A DNA stretch of 50,184 nucleotides from Methylohalobius sp. (GTDB lineage: Bacteria > Pseudomonadota > Gammaproteobacteria > Methylococcales > Methylothermaceae), in contig JAOAHI010000014.1 of assembly GCA_026415315.1 (NCBI GenBank), positions 1-50,184 on the forward strand. Direction: 5' to 3'. Every line of letters starts with the position of its first letter. Position 1 is the first letter of the stretch. The position numbers and the translations under genes are program-made. This document shows, piece by piece, positions 16,131 through 25,791 of this stretch. The notes beneath the pieces are model-generated. The model had not been told where the DNA came from and ran no database searches. It saw only the letters and a program-made list of their open reading frames with translations.

Positions 16131-17461
16131 GCCGGTGGTGGTCGGTGCTGGCGGTGATCTGGCTGGCCAGCGCTGCGTGTGCGGCGCAGGATAAAGCCAT
16201 CCTGCTTGATCTGGATGGCCCTATTGGGCCAGCCACTGCCGATTACGTAAAGCGCGGTTTCGAACACGCCGAAGCCAACCAGGTCCGCTTGATTATCCTG
16301 CGCATCGATACGCCTGGCGGGTTAGATGCCTCGATGCGCGCGATCATCAAGAAGATCATCGCCTCACCGCTGCCAGTGGTCGCCTTCGTCGCTCCCAGCG
16401 GGGCACGCGCTGCCAGCGCTGGCACCTACATCGTGTACGCAAGCCACATCGCTGCCATGGCGCCAGCCACCAGCATCGGCGCGGCCACTCCCGTGAAGTT
16501 GCCTGGCATCGGCGCGCCTCCTCAGGAGCCGGAGAAAAAAAAGGATCGCAAACACCGCCCATCGTCCGACGCCATGGAACACAAGATCATCAACGACGCA
16601 GTGGCCTATATCAAGGGGCTAGCCAACATGCGTGGCCGCAACGCCGAGTGGGCAGAGAGAGCGGTGCGCGAAGCGGCCACTTTAACCGCCGAAGAGGCGA
16701 TCAAGCTCAATGTCATCGATCTAGTAGCCTCCGATGTGGGTGAACTCTTGCACAAATTGGACGGGCGTAAGCTGACCATACAGGGCCGCCAGCTTGCTTT
16801 AGCGACTTCGGGCTTGCTTTTGGAACCATTCAAACCCGACTGGCGCAGCCGTCTGCTCTCCGTTTTGACCGACCCCAACATCGCCTATATTCTGATGCTG
16901 CTTGGGATTTATGGTCTGCTGTTTGAGTTTTCCAACCCCGGGGCAGTTGTCCCTGGCGTGCTGGGCTCTATCTGTCTACTTTTGGCTTTGTTCGCCTTTC
17001 AGGTTTTACCCATTAACTATGCCGGTCTTGGATTAATTTTGCTCGGCGTTGCCTTGATGGTAGCTGAGGCCTTTGTCCCCAGTTTTGGTATTTTAGGAAT
17101 AGGCGGAGTCGCTGCGTTTACCTTAGGTTCTATTTTGCTCACCGATACCGGCGTTCCTGGTTTTGCTATTCACTTGGAGCTGATTTTGGGATTTGCCCTC
17201 GCTTCCGCTCTGTTGTTTATCTTTGGCGTGGGAATGGTTGTGAGAGCCAGAAGGAGGCCAGCTACCACGGGGGTGGAAGAGCTCCTAGAACAACCGGCGG
17301 TGGCATTAGAAGATTTCGAGCGCCAGGGCTGGGTTTGGCTGCGTAGCGAGCGCTGGCAGGCGCTTAGCGACCGCCCGGTGCACCGCGGAGAAAAGCTCAA
17401 GGTGTTGAAGCTGGAAGGTCTTATCCTGCACGTTACCCCCCTCAAGGAGGAAGCTTCATGA
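16127..17461 (+). CDS. NfeD-like membrane-bound serine protease (ClpP class)
   Basis: Long-form NfeD protein, 444 residues. A signal peptide (LASAACAA) is followed by a ClpP-like protease domain with [12 protein letters not shown] and [16 protein letters not shown], where Ser97 is the likely nucleophile and Lys153 ([12 protein letters not shown]) the likely base. About five hydrophobic segments follow at 250-385, then a C-terminal soluble OB-fold NfeD domain ([20 protein letters not shown]). Homologues cleave the C-terminus of the partner stomatin/slipin, which is the next gene here with a 4-nt overlap. It probably acts in membrane quality control. Confidence 0.93.
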   Translation: MSRWWSVLAVIWLASAACAAQDKAILLDLDGPIGPATADYVKRGFEHAEANQVRLIILRIDTPGGLDASMRAIIKKIIASPLPVVAFVAPSGARAASAGTYIVYASHIAAMAPATSIGAATPVKLPGIGAPPQEPEKKKDRKHRPSSDAMEHKIINDAVAYIKGLANMRGRNAEWAERAVREAATLTAEEAIKLNVIDLVASDVGELLHKLDGRKLTIQGRQLALATSGLLLEPFKPDWRSRLLSVLTDPNIAYILMLLGIYGLLFEFSNPGAVVPGVLGSICLLLALFAFQVLPINYAGLGLILLGVALMVAEAFVPSFGILGIGGVAAFTLGSILLTDTGVPGFAIHLELILGFALASALLFIFGVGMVVRARRRPATTGVEELLEQPAVALEDFERQGWVWLRSERWQALSDRPVHRGEKLKVLKLEGLILHVTPLKEEAS

Positions 17462-18228
17462 GTGTTCTAGTCGTTGTCCTCATCCTGCTCTTTTTGTTTT
17501 TCTTGAGCGCCGTTCGCATTTTGTGGGAGTACGAGCGCGGGGTGATTTTTCTCCTCGGTCGCTTTTATAAAGTCAAAGGCCCCGGGCTGATTCTAGTGAT
17601 TCCGCTCATCCAGCGCATGGTTCGGGTGGACATGCGCACTGTGGTGATGGATGTGCCTCGCCAGGACGTGATCTCGCGCGACAACGTGTCAGTCAAAGTG
17701 GACGCCGTGGTGTACTTTCGTATCATCGATCCGGCGCGCGCCATCATTCAGGTGGAAAACTACTACGATGCTACGAGCTTGCTGGCCCAGACGACTCTGC
17801 GTTCGGTTTTAGGTCAGCACGAGCTGGATGAGATGCTGGCTGAGAGGGAAAAGCTCAACGCTGACATCCAGGCGATCTTAGATACCCAAACCGATGCGTG
17901 GGGGATCAAGGTTTCGAACGTGGAGATCAAGCGTGTGGATTTGGATGAGAGCATGATCCGGGCGATCGCCCGCCAGGCCGAAGCCGAGCGTGAACGGCGC
18001 GCTAAGGTCATCCACGCTGAGGGGGAGATGCAGGCGGCAGAAAAGCTGTTCACAGCAGCTAGGACTTTGTCGCAGCAACCGCAGGCGCTGCTTTTGCGTT
18101 ATCTGCAGACCCTCATCGAGATCGCTGGCGATAAATCCAATACCATCGTTTTTCCGGTGCCGGCAGAGATCCTGGAACTGCTTCAGAGCGCTCATGATCG
18201 CCGTCCTGCAACGGGTGAGCCGAGCTAA
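17458..18228 (+). CDS. Slipin / SPFH (band 7) membrane protein
   Basis: A 256-residue stomatin-like protein. It has one N-terminal membrane helix ([20 protein letters not shown]). The SPFH domain follows, with [40 protein letters not shown] and [18 protein letters not shown] helical C-terminal part ([20 protein letters not shown]) precedes a short tail. Known pairing: slipins are operon partners and substrates of long NfeD proteases, as here. Likely role: scaffolding or regulating membrane microdomains. The 3' end overlaps dtd by 35 nt. Confidence 0.94.
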   Translation: MSVLVVVLILLFLFFLSAVRILWEYERGVIFLLGRFYKVKGPGLILVIPLIQRMVRVDMRTVVMDVPRQDVISRDNVSVKVDAVVYFRIIDPARAIIQVENYYDATSLLAQTTLRSVLGQHELDEMLAEREKLNADIQAILDTQTDAWGIKVSNVEIKRVDLDESMIRAIARQAEAERERRAKVIHAEGEMQAAEKLFTAARTLSQQPQALLLRYLQTLIEIAGDKSNTIVFPVPAEILELLQSAHDRRPATGEPS

Positions 18229-18667
18229 GGTTGAAGTCTTAGGCGAGACCGTGGCAGCAATCGGCCGCGGGCTTCTGGTCTTAGTCGCGGTGGAAAGAGA
18301 GGACAGCGAACGCCAGGCCGAACGGATGGCTGAGCGCCTGCTTAGATACCGGGTGTTTCCCGACTTTCAGGGGAAGATGAATTTGAACGTAGTGGACGTC
18401 GGCGGTGAGTTGCTGATCGTTCCTCAGTTTACTCTCGCCGCCGACACCGACAAAGGAACCCGGCCGAGCTTTACGCCTGCTGCCGATCCAACGACTGGAG
18501 AACGTCTTTTCGACTTTTTGGTTCAGGCCGTACGCTGCCGCTATCCTAAGCTAGCCACCGGTCGCTTTGGCGCCGAGATGCAGGTGAGCCTTACCAACGA
18601 TGGGCCTGTAACCTTTATCTTGCAAGCGCGAGCAGGTCGCCAACGCACTCCTACTCTGGCCGAATAA
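18194..18667 (+). CDS. dtd: D-aminoacyl-tRNA deacylase
   Basis: Removes D-amino acids (and mischarged Gly) from tRNA, a proofreading step. The 157 residues begin [15 protein letters not shown], the canonical DTD N-terminus, so the ATG at 18194 is the right start despite lying inside the slipin gene. The cross-subunit motif NDGPVTF (Gly-cisPro) is intact. The other active-site motif, normally SQFTL, reads PQFTL here ([10 protein letters not shown]), an unusual Ser to Pro change. The 3' end overlaps the convergent rplI end by 17 nt. Confidence 0.93.
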   Translation: MIAVLQRVSRAKVEVLGETVAAIGRGLLVLVAVEREDSERQAERMAERLLRYRVFPDFQGKMNLNVVDVGGELLIVPQFTLAADTDKGTRPSFTPAADPTTGERLFDFLVQAVRCRYPKLATGRFGAEMQVSLTNDGPVTFILQARAGRQRTPTLAE

Positions 18668-19097
18668 CGAGCTTGACCTTGGCGATTACGTCCGGGTGAA
18701 GTTGCAAGGCAACTTCATGTTCGCCGATTTGGCGCAAAGGCCCTTGCGGCAGGCGGACTTCTTGCCGGGTAACCGGGACGCCACAGGTGGTGATCGCTTC
18801 AGCGATGTTCTGAGTGCCAACTGAGCCATACAGTTTGCCTTCTGGACCTGCCCTTTGCGTAATCACTACTTCCAACTCGGCGAGTTTAGCCGCTCGCGCT
18901 TGGGCCGCCGCTAAAGCTTCTTGGGCCTTTTTCTCTAATTCGGCTCGCCGTTGTTCAAACTCAGCAATCCGCTCCGGGGTGGCACGCACCGCCTTACCTT
19001 GAGGGATTAGATAGTTTCTGGCATAACCGGGTTTTACGTTCACTCGTGTACCTAAGTCTCCCAAATTGGCGACTTTTTCAAGCAGAATGACTTCCAT
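18651..19097 (-). CDS. rplI: 50S ribosomal protein L9
   Basis: The 148-residue protein begins [30 protein letters not shown] (cut here at the family signature GxxVxVKxGYARNxLxPxGxA) and has the long connecting helix ([20 protein letters not shown]) and C-terminal domain. It binds 23S rRNA domain V. It is the last gene of the rpsF-rpsR-DUF2232-rplI operon. GGTGAAACAACG precedes the ATG with a modest ribosome binding site. Confidence 0.97.
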   Translation of the reverse strand: MEVILLEKVANLGDLGTRVNVKPGYARNYLIPQGKAVRATPERIAEFEQRRAELEKKAQEALAAAQARAAKLAELEVVITQRAGPEGKLYGSVGTQNIAEAITTCGVPVTRQEVRLPQGPLRQIGEHEVALQLHPDVIAKVKLVIRPE

Positions 19098-19113
19098 CGT
19101 TGTTTCACCTTAT

Positions 19114-20010
19114 TTAGATTTGCTTTTCTCTCGATCCGAACCGATCGCGCCAATTAAGCCAGGTATCGCTTAAGCCAACGAGCGCAATCGGGAGCAAAAT
19201 ATGCGGAACAAACAGCATCAACCCATATAAGCCAAAAAGCCAGATTTTTTGGTTGCGACTGGCAAACAGGGCGTGCAAAGTAGCCGTACCGGCAATCAAG
19301 TACAGCATTGTCAACACCAAAAGTAGGTTAACGATCGCCTCGCGCGCTTGCGCCTCTAGGATTAGCCCCATTCCACCTAGAGCGAAGGTAAGATAGGCCA
19401 TGGGTTTGTGCAAGCGGAGTCCCAAGAATTCGGCACGAAATCCTCCCGGATTGTAGAGCAGCGCTTGCCACCAGCGCGCCAATAAAAGGCTTAAGCCTAA
19501 GCTTGCAAGCATGCCGGTAGCAATGATGCCGGTCAAGTAGCGCGCAGCCACGGAAACTCGCGCTTGCCAATGGGCGGGATCTACTCCCACCGAGCCAAAA
19601 GCCTGCTGCATTCGCTCTTGCCAAAATTCAGCCATATCCGGGCTGAACAAGTAAGCCAGCGTAACCCCGATCAATCCTAAGGCGGCGGCCAACTCAAAGG
19701 TCCAGCCCAGATTGCGGGTCAGGCGCAAGACTTGGGCTATCCCCCAGGTAGGCAACCACAGCATTAAGCCGTAACCGACTGGGAGCGCGAAGTTGCCCAA
19801 TACGATGGCGCCCAAGAGTCCGGCTGCCAGAGCGCTGGCTAACAAGGTGTTAAGCCCTTCGCGCCATCCTTGGCGCAGGGTCACCAGCGCTACCGTGGCA
19901 GCAGCTAGCAAGCTCAACAGCGGCAGCAGGAGAGACAGCATTAGGCAGGTCGCTGCCACCAAAGTGGCCTGCATGCGGCCGCGCATGATGAACTCGGCAA
20001 GAATGCGCAT
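19114..20010 (-). CDS. DUF2232 (YybS-like) multi-spanning membrane protein
   Basis: A 298-residue integral membrane protein with about eight hydrophobic segments, for example LVAATCLMLSLLLPLLSLLAA, LLGAIVLGNFALPVGYGLML and LFGLYGLMLFVPHILLPIAL. DUF2232 proteins of unknown function commonly sit between rpsR and rplI in many beta/gammaproteobacteria, which matches the order here. It may interact with the membrane-linked translation or cell-envelope machinery; that is speculation. It starts 7 nt downstream of the rpsR stop. Confidence 0.88.
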   Translation of the reverse strand: MRILAEFIMRGRMQATLVAATCLMLSLLLPLLSLLAAATVALVTLRQGWREGLNTLLASALAAGLLGAIVLGNFALPVGYGLMLWLPTWGIAQVLRLTRNLGWTFELAAALGLIGVTLAYLFSPDMAEFWQERMQQAFGSVGVDPAHWQARVSVAARYLTGIIATGMLASLGLSLLLARWWQALLYNPGGFRAEFLGLRLHKPMAYLTFALGGMGLILEAQAREAIVNLLLVLTMLYLIAGTATLHALFASRNQKIWLFGLYGLMLFVPHILLPIALVGLSDTWLNWRDRFGSREKQI

Positions 20011-20017
20011 TCAAGGG

Positions 20018-20245
20018 CTATTTGTGGGCGTCGCAGTAAGGCAGTAAAGCCAGAAAACGGGCCCGTTTAATAGCAGTGGCCAACTGCCTTTGATACTTGG
20101 CACTGGTTCCAGTGATTCGACTGGGTATGATCTTGCCAGTTTCGGTGATGAATTCCTTTAAGGTATTAAGGTCTTTGTAGTCGATTTCTTTTATTCCTAG
20201 CTCGGTAAAACGACAGTGTTTGCGTTTTTTGATTTGCCGCGCCAT
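20018..20245 (-). CDS. rpsR: 30S ribosomal protein S18
   Basis: A 75-residue protein with the S18 core: [22 protein letters not shown], then [28 protein letters not shown]18 pairs with S6 on the 30S platform; the S6 gene is 15 nt upstream. No priB gene lies between rpsF and rpsR, unlike in enterobacteria. Confidence 0.97.
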   Translation of the reverse strand: MARQIKKRKHCRFTELGIKEIDYKDLNTLKEFITETGKIIPSRITGTSAKYQRQLATAIKRARFLALLPYCDAHK

Positions 20246-20260
20246 GGTTTTCCTCGTGCT

Positions 20261-20680
20261 TTACGGTTCTAGGATGGTTTCATCGATGCTCGCTTCCTCC
20301 GCGGTCTCCTCGCTCTCTTCTCCCTCTTCGCTCGCGGAGCGCTCGGCTATAGTTTGCGACTCGGCTTCTTTAGCCATGGGCGAGGGCTCAGTGATCGCTT
20401 CTTCTCGGCGGATAATCAAATCGCGTAGGATGGCATCGTTAAAGCGGAAATGGCTTTGCAGCTCTTGGATAGTCTTTTGATCGCACTCAATATTCATCAA
20501 GACATAATGGGCTTTGTGCAGTTTTTGGATCGAGTAGGCCAGCGGCCGCCGGCCCCAGTCCTCTAAGCGGTGGATTTTGCCGCCGTTGTTTTCAATCATG
20601 GCCCGGTAGCGTTCGAGCATGGCTGGAACCTGAGGACTTTGGTCTGGATGGACCAAAAACACGATTTCATAATGACGCAT
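20261..20680 (-). CDS. rpsF: 30S ribosomal protein S6
   Basis: The 139-residue protein begins [21 protein letters not shown], the S6 signature, and shows [20 protein letters not shown]. The last ~40 residues are acidic and Ser-rich ([17 protein letters not shown]), an extended version of the Glu-rich S6 tail that is glutamylated by RimK in E. coli. AAGGAG precedes the ATG at seven bases. A strong promoter and a leader hairpin lie upstream. Confidence 0.96.
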   Translation of the reverse strand: MRHYEIVFLVHPDQSPQVPAMLERYRAMIENNGGKIHRLEDWGRRPLAYSIQKLHKAHYVLMNIECDQKTIQELQSHFRFNDAILRDLIIRREEAITEPSPMAKEAESQTIAERSASEEGEESEETAEEASIDETILEP

Positions 20681-20705
20681 GCGTTGCTCCTTACGGTTTA
20701 AAACA

Positions 20706-20728
20706 GCTTTCCACCTAGGTGGTAAAGC
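20706..20728 (-). promoter_or_regulatory. Leader hairpin of the rpsF operon
   Basis: On the minus strand GCTTTA-CCACCTAGGTGG-AAAGC forms an 11-bp hairpin with one bulged base around a perfect 12-bp palindrome. It lies between the predicted promoter and the rpsF ATG, with ACCGTAAGGAG immediately after. Bacterial rpsF leaders are known to bind the S6:S18 complex for feedback control. Whether this hairpin is that site is inference from position. Confidence 0.4.
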
Positions 20729-20752
20729 AAGGAAGAATGAAATAAATTGTAG

Positions 20753-20781
20753 ATTTTATCTCGACTGAAAATGAATCACAA
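20753..20781 (-). promoter_or_regulatory. Candidate sigma-70 promoter of the rpsF-rpsR-DUF2232-rplI operon
   Basis: Read on the minus strand: TTGTGA (20781-20776), a 17-base spacer, and TAAAAT (20758-20753). The -10 matches five of six consensus bases and the -35 four of six. The start would fall about 65-70 bases before the rpsF ATG. Confidence 0.6.
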
Positions 20782-20845
20782 GCTTCCTATTCTTGAGTCG
20801 GTCGGACAAAACCGATAGTCTCGTGGGAAGTTGGACGCGATACCG

Positions 20846-22087
20846 TTACAGATCCTCAGCGAAGGAGGTGCGCGCTGGCACATAAGGCTGAGCTTCGGCC
20901 AGGACTACGATACCGGAATCGGTCACATGGTAACGATTGCGGTCGGCCTCTAAATCGTAGCCAATTTTAGTCCCTGCTTCGATCACGTTATAACGATCGA
21001 CGATCGCTTTCCTCAGTTTAGCTCCGCGCCGAATGATGACGTTGTCCATGAGGATGCAGCCGTCCACCTCCACCCCCGGCTCCAGTACCACCTCGCGTCT
21101 TAGAATGGAGTTGCGCACGGTCGCGCCCTGGATCAGGCAACCGGCGCGGACGATGCTGTTGTCGAGGTGGGCGTTTTGGAACTTGGAGGCTGGCCCCTGG
21201 TAGTTAGTAGAGATGATAGGCCACTGGGCGTTGAACGCGTCGAAGCGTGGGGTCAAGCCCAGTAGGTCCATATGGGCTTGGTAATACGCATCCAACGTTC
21301 CTACGTCTCGCCAATAGCCTTTTTCCTCGTAATCGCGCACGCCGGGTACCTGGTTCTGGCTAAAGTCGTAGGCGTAAACCTGGCCGTTTTTGACCAATTT
21401 GGGCAGGACGTGCTGGCCAAAGTCGTTTTCCCCGCGGGCATTGGCCTCGATTAAAGCCTGTTCCAAAACCGGGGCTGAAAATAGATAGTTGCCCATAGAG
21501 GCGTAAGCGCGGGTGGGATCGTTGGCCATGGGCGGTGGGTTTTTAGGTTTTTCCAGAAAATTTAAAACGCGTCCCCGAGGGTCGGCGTCAATGATGCCGA
21601 ACGCGGAAGCGTGCTCTAGGGGCACGGGCAAGGCCGCCACCGTGCAGTCGGCATGGCAGTCCTGGTGAAATTCGACCATTTGCCGCACGTCCATGCGGTA
21701 AATGTGGTCGGCGCCGAACACCAGCACCAAGTCGGGCGAATGTTGGCGGATGAGGTTAAGATTTTGGTAAACCGCGTCGGCCGTTCCTTGAAACCATTGC
21801 TGTCCTTGGCGCATCTGCGGCGGCACTACAGTGATGAAGTGGCCGGGAAGGGTAGGCGGCAGTACCCAGGCCATGCGCACGTGCTCGATCAGCGACTGGG
21901 ATTTGTACTGAACTAAGAGGTAGATCGCGTGAATCCCCGAATTGACCAAGTTGGACAAGACAAAATCGACGATCCGGTAACGCGCCCCGAAGGGGACGGA
22001 GGGTTTGGAACGCTCGGCGGTCAGCGGATATAGGCGGCTGCCTTCGCCTCCGGCCATGATGAAGGCAAGGATATTTTGTTTGGCCAT
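20846..22087 (-). CDS. glgC: Glucose-1-phosphate adenylyltransferase
   Basis: Makes ADP-glucose from glucose 1-phosphate and ATP, the committed step of bacterial glycogen synthesis. The N-terminus holds [21 protein letters not shown] (nucleotide-binding signature), then [30 protein letters not shown] and [22 protein letters not shown] are the catalytic and sugar-binding motifs. The C-terminal third is a left-handed beta-helix ([19 protein letters not shown]). At 413 residues it is near the family length. GAGGAGGA precedes the ATG. Glycogen phosphorylase and a GH57 enzyme lie elsewhere in the window; no glgA or glgB is present. Confidence 0.96.
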   Translation of the reverse strand: MAKQNILAFIMAGGEGSRLYPLTAERSKPSVPFGARYRIVDFVLSNLVNSGIHAIYLLVQYKSQSLIEHVRMAWVLPPTLPGHFITVVPPQMRQGQQWFQGTADAVYQNLNLIRQHSPDLVLVFGADHIYRMDVRQMVEFHQDCHADCTVAALPVPLEHASAFGIIDADPRGRVLNFLEKPKNPPPMANDPTRAYASMGNYLFSAPVLEQALIEANARGENDFGQHVLPKLVKNGQVYAYDFSQNQVPGVRDYEEKGYWRDVGTLDAYYQAHMDLLGLTPRFDAFNAQWPIISTNYQGPASKFQNAHLDNSIVRAGCLIQGATVRNSILRREVVLEPGVEVDGCILMDNVIIRRGAKLRKAIVDRYNVIEAGTKIGYDLEADRNRYHVTDSGIVVLAEAQPYVPARTSFAEDL

Positions 22088-22285
22088 GTCTTCCTCCTCA
22101 GGTTTTAGTTTTTAGCCCGGCTAACCCATCCCAGTACGAACGGTGCAGGCTTGAATTGACTCTCGGGCGGGCTATGCCTTGGTGCATCCCATCTTAGTAC
22201 GCAGCTATGGTAAGCTCAAGGCATGGGACTCTCTGCTCTAGATTCTTTGTAAAATTAAGAACCAAATTTGTGCGGGGAGGGGGCG

Positions 22286-22783
22286 ATGCGCTGTACGAAC
22301 ACGGTCAAGTGGCTTTACCGGCTTGAGCAGGACTACACCTGGAACTGTGGTCGGACGATCGATAAGGACAGGGTCTTCGCCGATCAAGACGGCAGGGTTC
22401 GGTTGGTTTTGAAAATCAACGGTGACCTCACCGTACTGAAAGACTATGCTTGGGATGGGTGCACTCCCAAGTTTTGCCTTTTTGACGTGTTGTTGGGCGT
22501 TCCCGACGGAGCAGTGCATCGCATCAGTGGTAAACCCAAGACCTACTATGCTTCGCTGGTGCACGACGCCTTATATCAATTTCTGGATGTGGGCTTGCCG
22601 TTCAGTCGCAAGGATGCCGACGAGTTTTTCTTAGCGCTTATGACTGAGACCGATTTCGCCTTGCGCTATATTTATTACCTTGTGGTTCGCTGGTTCGGCG
22701 GGTGGTTTCGCTGGTATGCGATCACCTACGGCAAAAAGAGGCGCAATCGGCCGCGCTGCTTGAATAATGCGGACGAGGCGTAA
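22286..22783 (+). CDS. DUF1353 family protein
   Basis: A 165-residue protein with the DUF1353 pattern: DYAWDGCTPKF followed by ASLVHDALYQFL and RKDADEFFLALM. Members occur in bacteria and phages and have no proven function. The C-terminus is hydrophobic and aromatic (RYIYYLVVRWFGGWFRWYA), perhaps membrane-associated. I chose ATG at 22286, with GGGGAGGG just upstream; a TTG at 22268 is an alternative. It is convergent with manA, seven bases apart. Confidence 0.8.
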   Translation: MRCTNTVKWLYRLEQDYTWNCGRTIDKDRVFADQDGRVRLVLKINGDLTVLKDYAWDGCTPKFCLFDVLLGVPDGAVHRISGKPKTYYASLVHDALYQFLDVGLPFSRKDADEFFLALMTETDFALRYIYYLVVRWFGGWFRWYAITYGKKRRNRPRCLNNADEA

Positions 22784-22790
22784 ATTGCTT

Positions 22791-24056
22791 TCACTCCCGG
22801 CAACTGCTCTGGTAGAGAACGGCGTTTGTATGGGCCTCTATCTGACAAGGACATCCGCAGGGAATCAGATAGGATTGACCCTGAGACAGGGACAGCCGTC
22901 CTGCCTCCCAGATGAGCTGCACTTTGCCGGTGAGCACAATCCCTAAGCGCAGCGGGCCTAGGCTTAGATGCGTCCCAGCGCGGGGCAGCTCTATGCGGCT
23001 GAGCGAAAATTCCTCCGCCGGCGCTGGATAGACAACTTCTGTCTCTCGCGGTTCGGGTAGCAATACCCTGGCTTCCTGTCCCCTAAAACACACGATTTCC
23101 AACAGAGTCTGAATGTCCACGTGCTTAGGCGTCAGGCCGCCTCGGATCACGTTGTTGGAGTTGGCCATGACTTCGACTCCCGCTCCTTCCAAGTAACAGT
23201 GCAGTTCGCCAGCCCTTTGGAAGATGGCCTCTCCGGGGCGAAGGTGCAGGAAATTGAGCAGGTACAGGGAAAACAGGCCGCGGTCGCAGTGACCGTTTTG
23301 GGAGTAAAGTTCATCGGCCTTAAGCAACCAGTATTCCCGACAGCTTTTGGGAAATGGCCCTTGCTGCTTAAGGCGGGCCAGCATGGGAGCCAGCAGGCAA
23401 TCGACTTGTTCCTGAGGGAGCGTCATCACATACTGGTAAAAACCTTTCAGGCCGCTATTGGTAAAGAGCCGATCTAGCTCCCGCCACTCTGGAATTTGTG
23501 CCAACTGGTCGGCGATCTCGGCCTCCGGCCTAAACCCTTTAAGAGCGTAAAAATCCGTCAGGGCGCACAAAAGCTCCGGTTTGGGGTTGGGATCGCGAAA
23601 ATTGCGCTGAGTTGAACTTAAAGGAATACCAAGGCTGTTTTCGCGGGCGAAGCCGGCTTTGGCCTGCTGCTTGTCAGGGTGGACCTGAATCGAGAGAGGT
23701 TGGGCAGCAGCCAAGACTTTCATCAGGAATGGCAATTGGCCATGATACTTGCGCGCTGCCTCGGGCCCCAATAGAACCTCAGGAATAGCAGCCAGAAGCT
23801 GGTCCAAGGCGACTGTAAAAGGACCGATAGCTGCCTGGGCAGCGAGGTCGGGATGGGCACCTATCCATAGCTCGGCAAATGGCCGCCGATCGCGATTGGT
23901 AACGCCCAGGAGGGTGGGAAGAAAGTCGTGCTGCCCCCAGGCATAGTACTGCACCCCGCAGTGCAGAAGTAGCGGTCTAGGCTTGCGTTCGACGGATTCG
24001 ATAGCCGCCTCTAGGCACGAGGGCTTTGGTTCTACTCTCATCCTTGCCCCATCCAT
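22791..24056 (-). CDS. manA: Mannose-6-phosphate isomerase, class I
   Basis: Zinc enzyme that interconverts mannose 6-phosphate and fructose 6-phosphate, feeding GDP-mannose and polysaccharide pathways. It shows YYAWGQHD near the N-terminus, QVHPDKQQAKAGFARENSLG (zinc ligands), HCYLEGAGVEVMANSNN and VIRGGLTPKHVD, the class I signature. At 421 residues it is near E. coli ManA and longer than the short bacterial type. The first codons (MDGARMRVEPKP) offer two possible ATGs five codons apart; neither has a clear ribosome binding site. Confidence 0.93.
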   Translation of the reverse strand: MDGARMRVEPKPSCLEAAIESVERKPRPLLLHCGVQYYAWGQHDFLPTLLGVTNRDRRPFAELWIGAHPDLAAQAAIGPFTVALDQLLAAIPEVLLGPEAARKYHGQLPFLMKVLAAAQPLSIQVHPDKQQAKAGFARENSLGIPLSSTQRNFRDPNPKPELLCALTDFYALKGFRPEAEIADQLAQIPEWRELDRLFTNSGLKGFYQYVMTLPQEQVDCLLAPMLARLKQQGPFPKSCREYWLLKADELYSQNGHCDRGLFSLYLLNFLHLRPGEAIFQRAGELHCYLEGAGVEVMANSNNVIRGGLTPKHVDIQTLLEIVCFRGQEARVLLPEPRETEVVYPAPAEEFSLSRIELPRAGTHLSLGPLRLGIVLTGKVQLIWEAGRLSLSQGQSYLIPCGCPCQIEAHTNAVLYQSSCRE

Positions 24057-24095
24057 AAGAGAAGATTCTGTAAATATAGCTGAGGTCTGCCGGGC

Positions 24096-24123
24096 TTGCT
24101 TTTTTGGCTTTTTGCTTTATCAT
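24096..24123 (+). promoter_or_regulatory. Candidate promoter of tRNA-Lys
   Basis: TTGCTT (24096-24101), a 16-base spacer and TATCAT (24118-24123) lie in a T-rich stretch and place the start about ten bases before the mature tRNA. The -10 matches five of six positions; the -35 only three. Confidence 0.4.
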
Positions 24124-24139
24124 AACGAGCTTCCTTAAC

Positions 24140-24212
24140 GGGCCGTTAGCTCAGTCGGTAGAGCATCGCACTTTTAATGCGGTGGTCGCTGGTTCGAATC
24201 CAGCACGGCCCA
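24140..24212 (+). tRNA. tRNA-Lys (anticodon UUU)
   Basis: A 73-nt cloverleaf without an encoded CCA. The acceptor stem pairs GGGCCGT (24140-24146) with ACGGCCC (24205-24211). The D arm contains TAGCTCAGTCGGTAGAGCA. The anticodon loop CTTTTAA gives UUU. The T arm is GCTGGTTCGAATCCAGC. The discriminator is A24212. Confidence 0.95.
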
Positions 24213-24411
24213 TTGATCTACTCATGCTTGATTGATCTGGCTAAGTCGTAACAGATTCTGCGGCTCGACGGCAAAGATGCGCATCCCCTCCCCAGATTCA
24301 AGCTCTGCGTCAGCCTTGATTGAAAGTCAGCAAAGCGCGAGGCGCGCTGTAAAGATTTAAGGCGGTTTATTGTGGTATCCTTTAGCCGGTTCAACGAATC
24401 GCATTGAGGCT

Positions 24412-24627
24412 ATGAGTGGAGTTCAGGATACGTATTGGATCGTCGGCCATGCCGATGGGATAGGCCGATCGCCAAAGTTGGCTGAGAAGTCTGATGTAAC
24501 TCAGGACACGGAGAATAAGGACGATAAAGCCTGGGAGAAGATCGTCCAACAACCGGATGCGCAGCTTTCTCTGCAAGAATTGACCGAAATCCTGAACATG
24601 CTTGACCGCTTGCGCGATCCCCAATAG
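24412..24627 (+). CDS. Hypothetical small acidic protein
   Basis: A 71-residue frame beginning MSGVQDTYWIVGHADGIG and ending LSLQELTEILNMLDRLRDPQ, a likely helix. The middle is highly charged (EKSDVTQDTENKDDKAWEK). I do not recognise a family. ATG at 24412 follows GAGG at a short distance; a GTG 14 codons upstream is less likely. It is convergent with metK, three bases apart. Coding status rests on the start, the compact fit between neighbours and plausible composition. Confidence 0.5.
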   Translation: MSGVQDTYWIVGHADGIGRSPKLAEKSDVTQDTENKDDKAWEKIVQQPDAQLSLQELTEILNMLDRLRDPQ

Positions 24628-24630
24628 CGG

Positions 24631-25791
24631 TTACTGCTGCAAAATTTTTGCCTTGTCCGTCCTTTCCCAAGGAAGCTCGACCGCCGAGTCTCCGAAATGG
24701 CCGCATACGGGCAATTTTTGATAAAAGCCCCCGGGATGCTCTGCCGGTAAGTAAGGCAGGCGGAAGTCGGTGACAATGACGCCGACGCGAAGGTCGAAGA
24801 CCTGCCCGAGGCGGGTGAGGATTTCCTCGTCGGATAATCGGCCGGTGCCGAAGCAATCCACCTGAACGCTGACCGGCTGGGCCTGGCCGATGGCGTAACT
24901 GAGTTGGACTTCGCACGCTTCCGCTAGCCCTGCCGCGACGAGGTTTTTAGCCACGTAGCGCGCCGCATAAGCCGCGGTGCGGTCGATGCGCCAAGGATCT
25001 TTGCCACTCAAAGCCGATCCGCTGTGACGGGCATAAGCGCCATAGGTGTCGCTGGCGGTTTTGCGCCCAGTCATGCCGGAGTGGGCTGCCGGACCACTGC
25101 GCGCAAACGGGGTATTGAGGAAGATTTCCGTCCTGCTGTCGAGCGCCAACGGCGCGTTGTGGAAGGCTGGGCCGATGACGTAATCATCTATCTCCCGGCG
25201 CAGGCGGCTTGTACTAACCGTCCGGCCACTGGCAAATCCTACCGTCAAGGCTAAGCTATGAATACGGATTGGTCTGCCGTCGACCAGTTCGACTCCGATT
25301 TGAACTGTGCCGTCGGGGGAGAGATAGGGCATGTGTTCCTGCTGTTTGGCCATGAACAGGGCGTTTGCCAGCCGTCGCGCTAGGACGATGGGCAACGGCA
25401 TCAGTTCAGGAGTGTGGGTACAGGCAAAGCCAAAAGCAGTCACTTGGTTTTGGGCAACGATTTGCTCTGGGGAGAGGGAGTGCTCCGGCTCAGGTAAGGA
25501 AATCAGGCTAGTGATGACGGTGCACTCCTCGGCGTCGAAATCGGCCTTGTCATAGCCCACCTCGCGGATTACGCTGCGCGCCAGTTCGGGAATATCGATG
25601 GTGGCCTGAGAGGCAAAGCGCGCCGCAATGAATACTACCCCTTTGGCTAAGGCGCACTCGGCGACGATGCGTGCGTTTGGATCGTGCATCAGGAAGCGGT
25701 CGACGATGGCGTCGCTAATGGTATCGCACAACCGGTCTGGGTGACCGGCGGTGACGGCTTCAGAAGTAAACACAACAGCGTGCTTGTTCAT
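24631..25791 (-). CDS. metK: S-adenosylmethionine synthetase, divergent type
   Basis: Makes SAM from methionine and ATP. The signature segments are present: TAGHPDRLCDTISDAIVD near the N-terminus, GMTGRKTASDTYGAYARHSG, SALSGKDPWRIDRTAAYAAR and YVAKNLVAAGLA. Compared with E. coli MetK, HPDK reads HPDR and the lysine of SGKDPSK reads Arg. It therefore belongs to a divergent MAT subgroup. The 386 residues fit the family. Its ATG overlaps the stop of the upstream P-type ATPase gene (ATGA), an unusual partner for metK, which suggests coupled expression. Confidence 0.9.
   Translation of the reverse strand: MNKHAVVFTSEAVTAGHPDRLCDTISDAIVDRFLMHDPNARIVAECALAKGVVFIAARFASQATIDIPELARSVIREVGYDKADFDAEECTVITSLISLPEPEHSLSPEQIVAQNQVTAFGFACTHTPELMPLPIVLARRLANALFMAKQQEHMPYLSPDGTVQIGVELVDGRPIRIHSLALTVGFASGRTVSTSRLRREIDDYVIGPAFHNAPLALDSRTEIFLNTPFARSGPAAHSGMTGRKTASDTYGAYARHSGSALSGKDPWRIDRTAAYAARYVAKNLVAAGLAEACEVQLSYAIGQAQPVSVQVDCFGTGRLSDEEILTRLGQVFDLRVGVIVTDFRLPYLPAEHPGGFYQKLPVCGHFGDSAVELPWERTDKAKILQQ

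Noticed and set aside
22088-22285. Possible promoters between glgC and the DUF1353 gene
   Set aside because: A TAAAAT lies 25 bases before the plus-strand gene, but no -35 element is found at a fitting distance. Nothing else in the 198 bases stands out.
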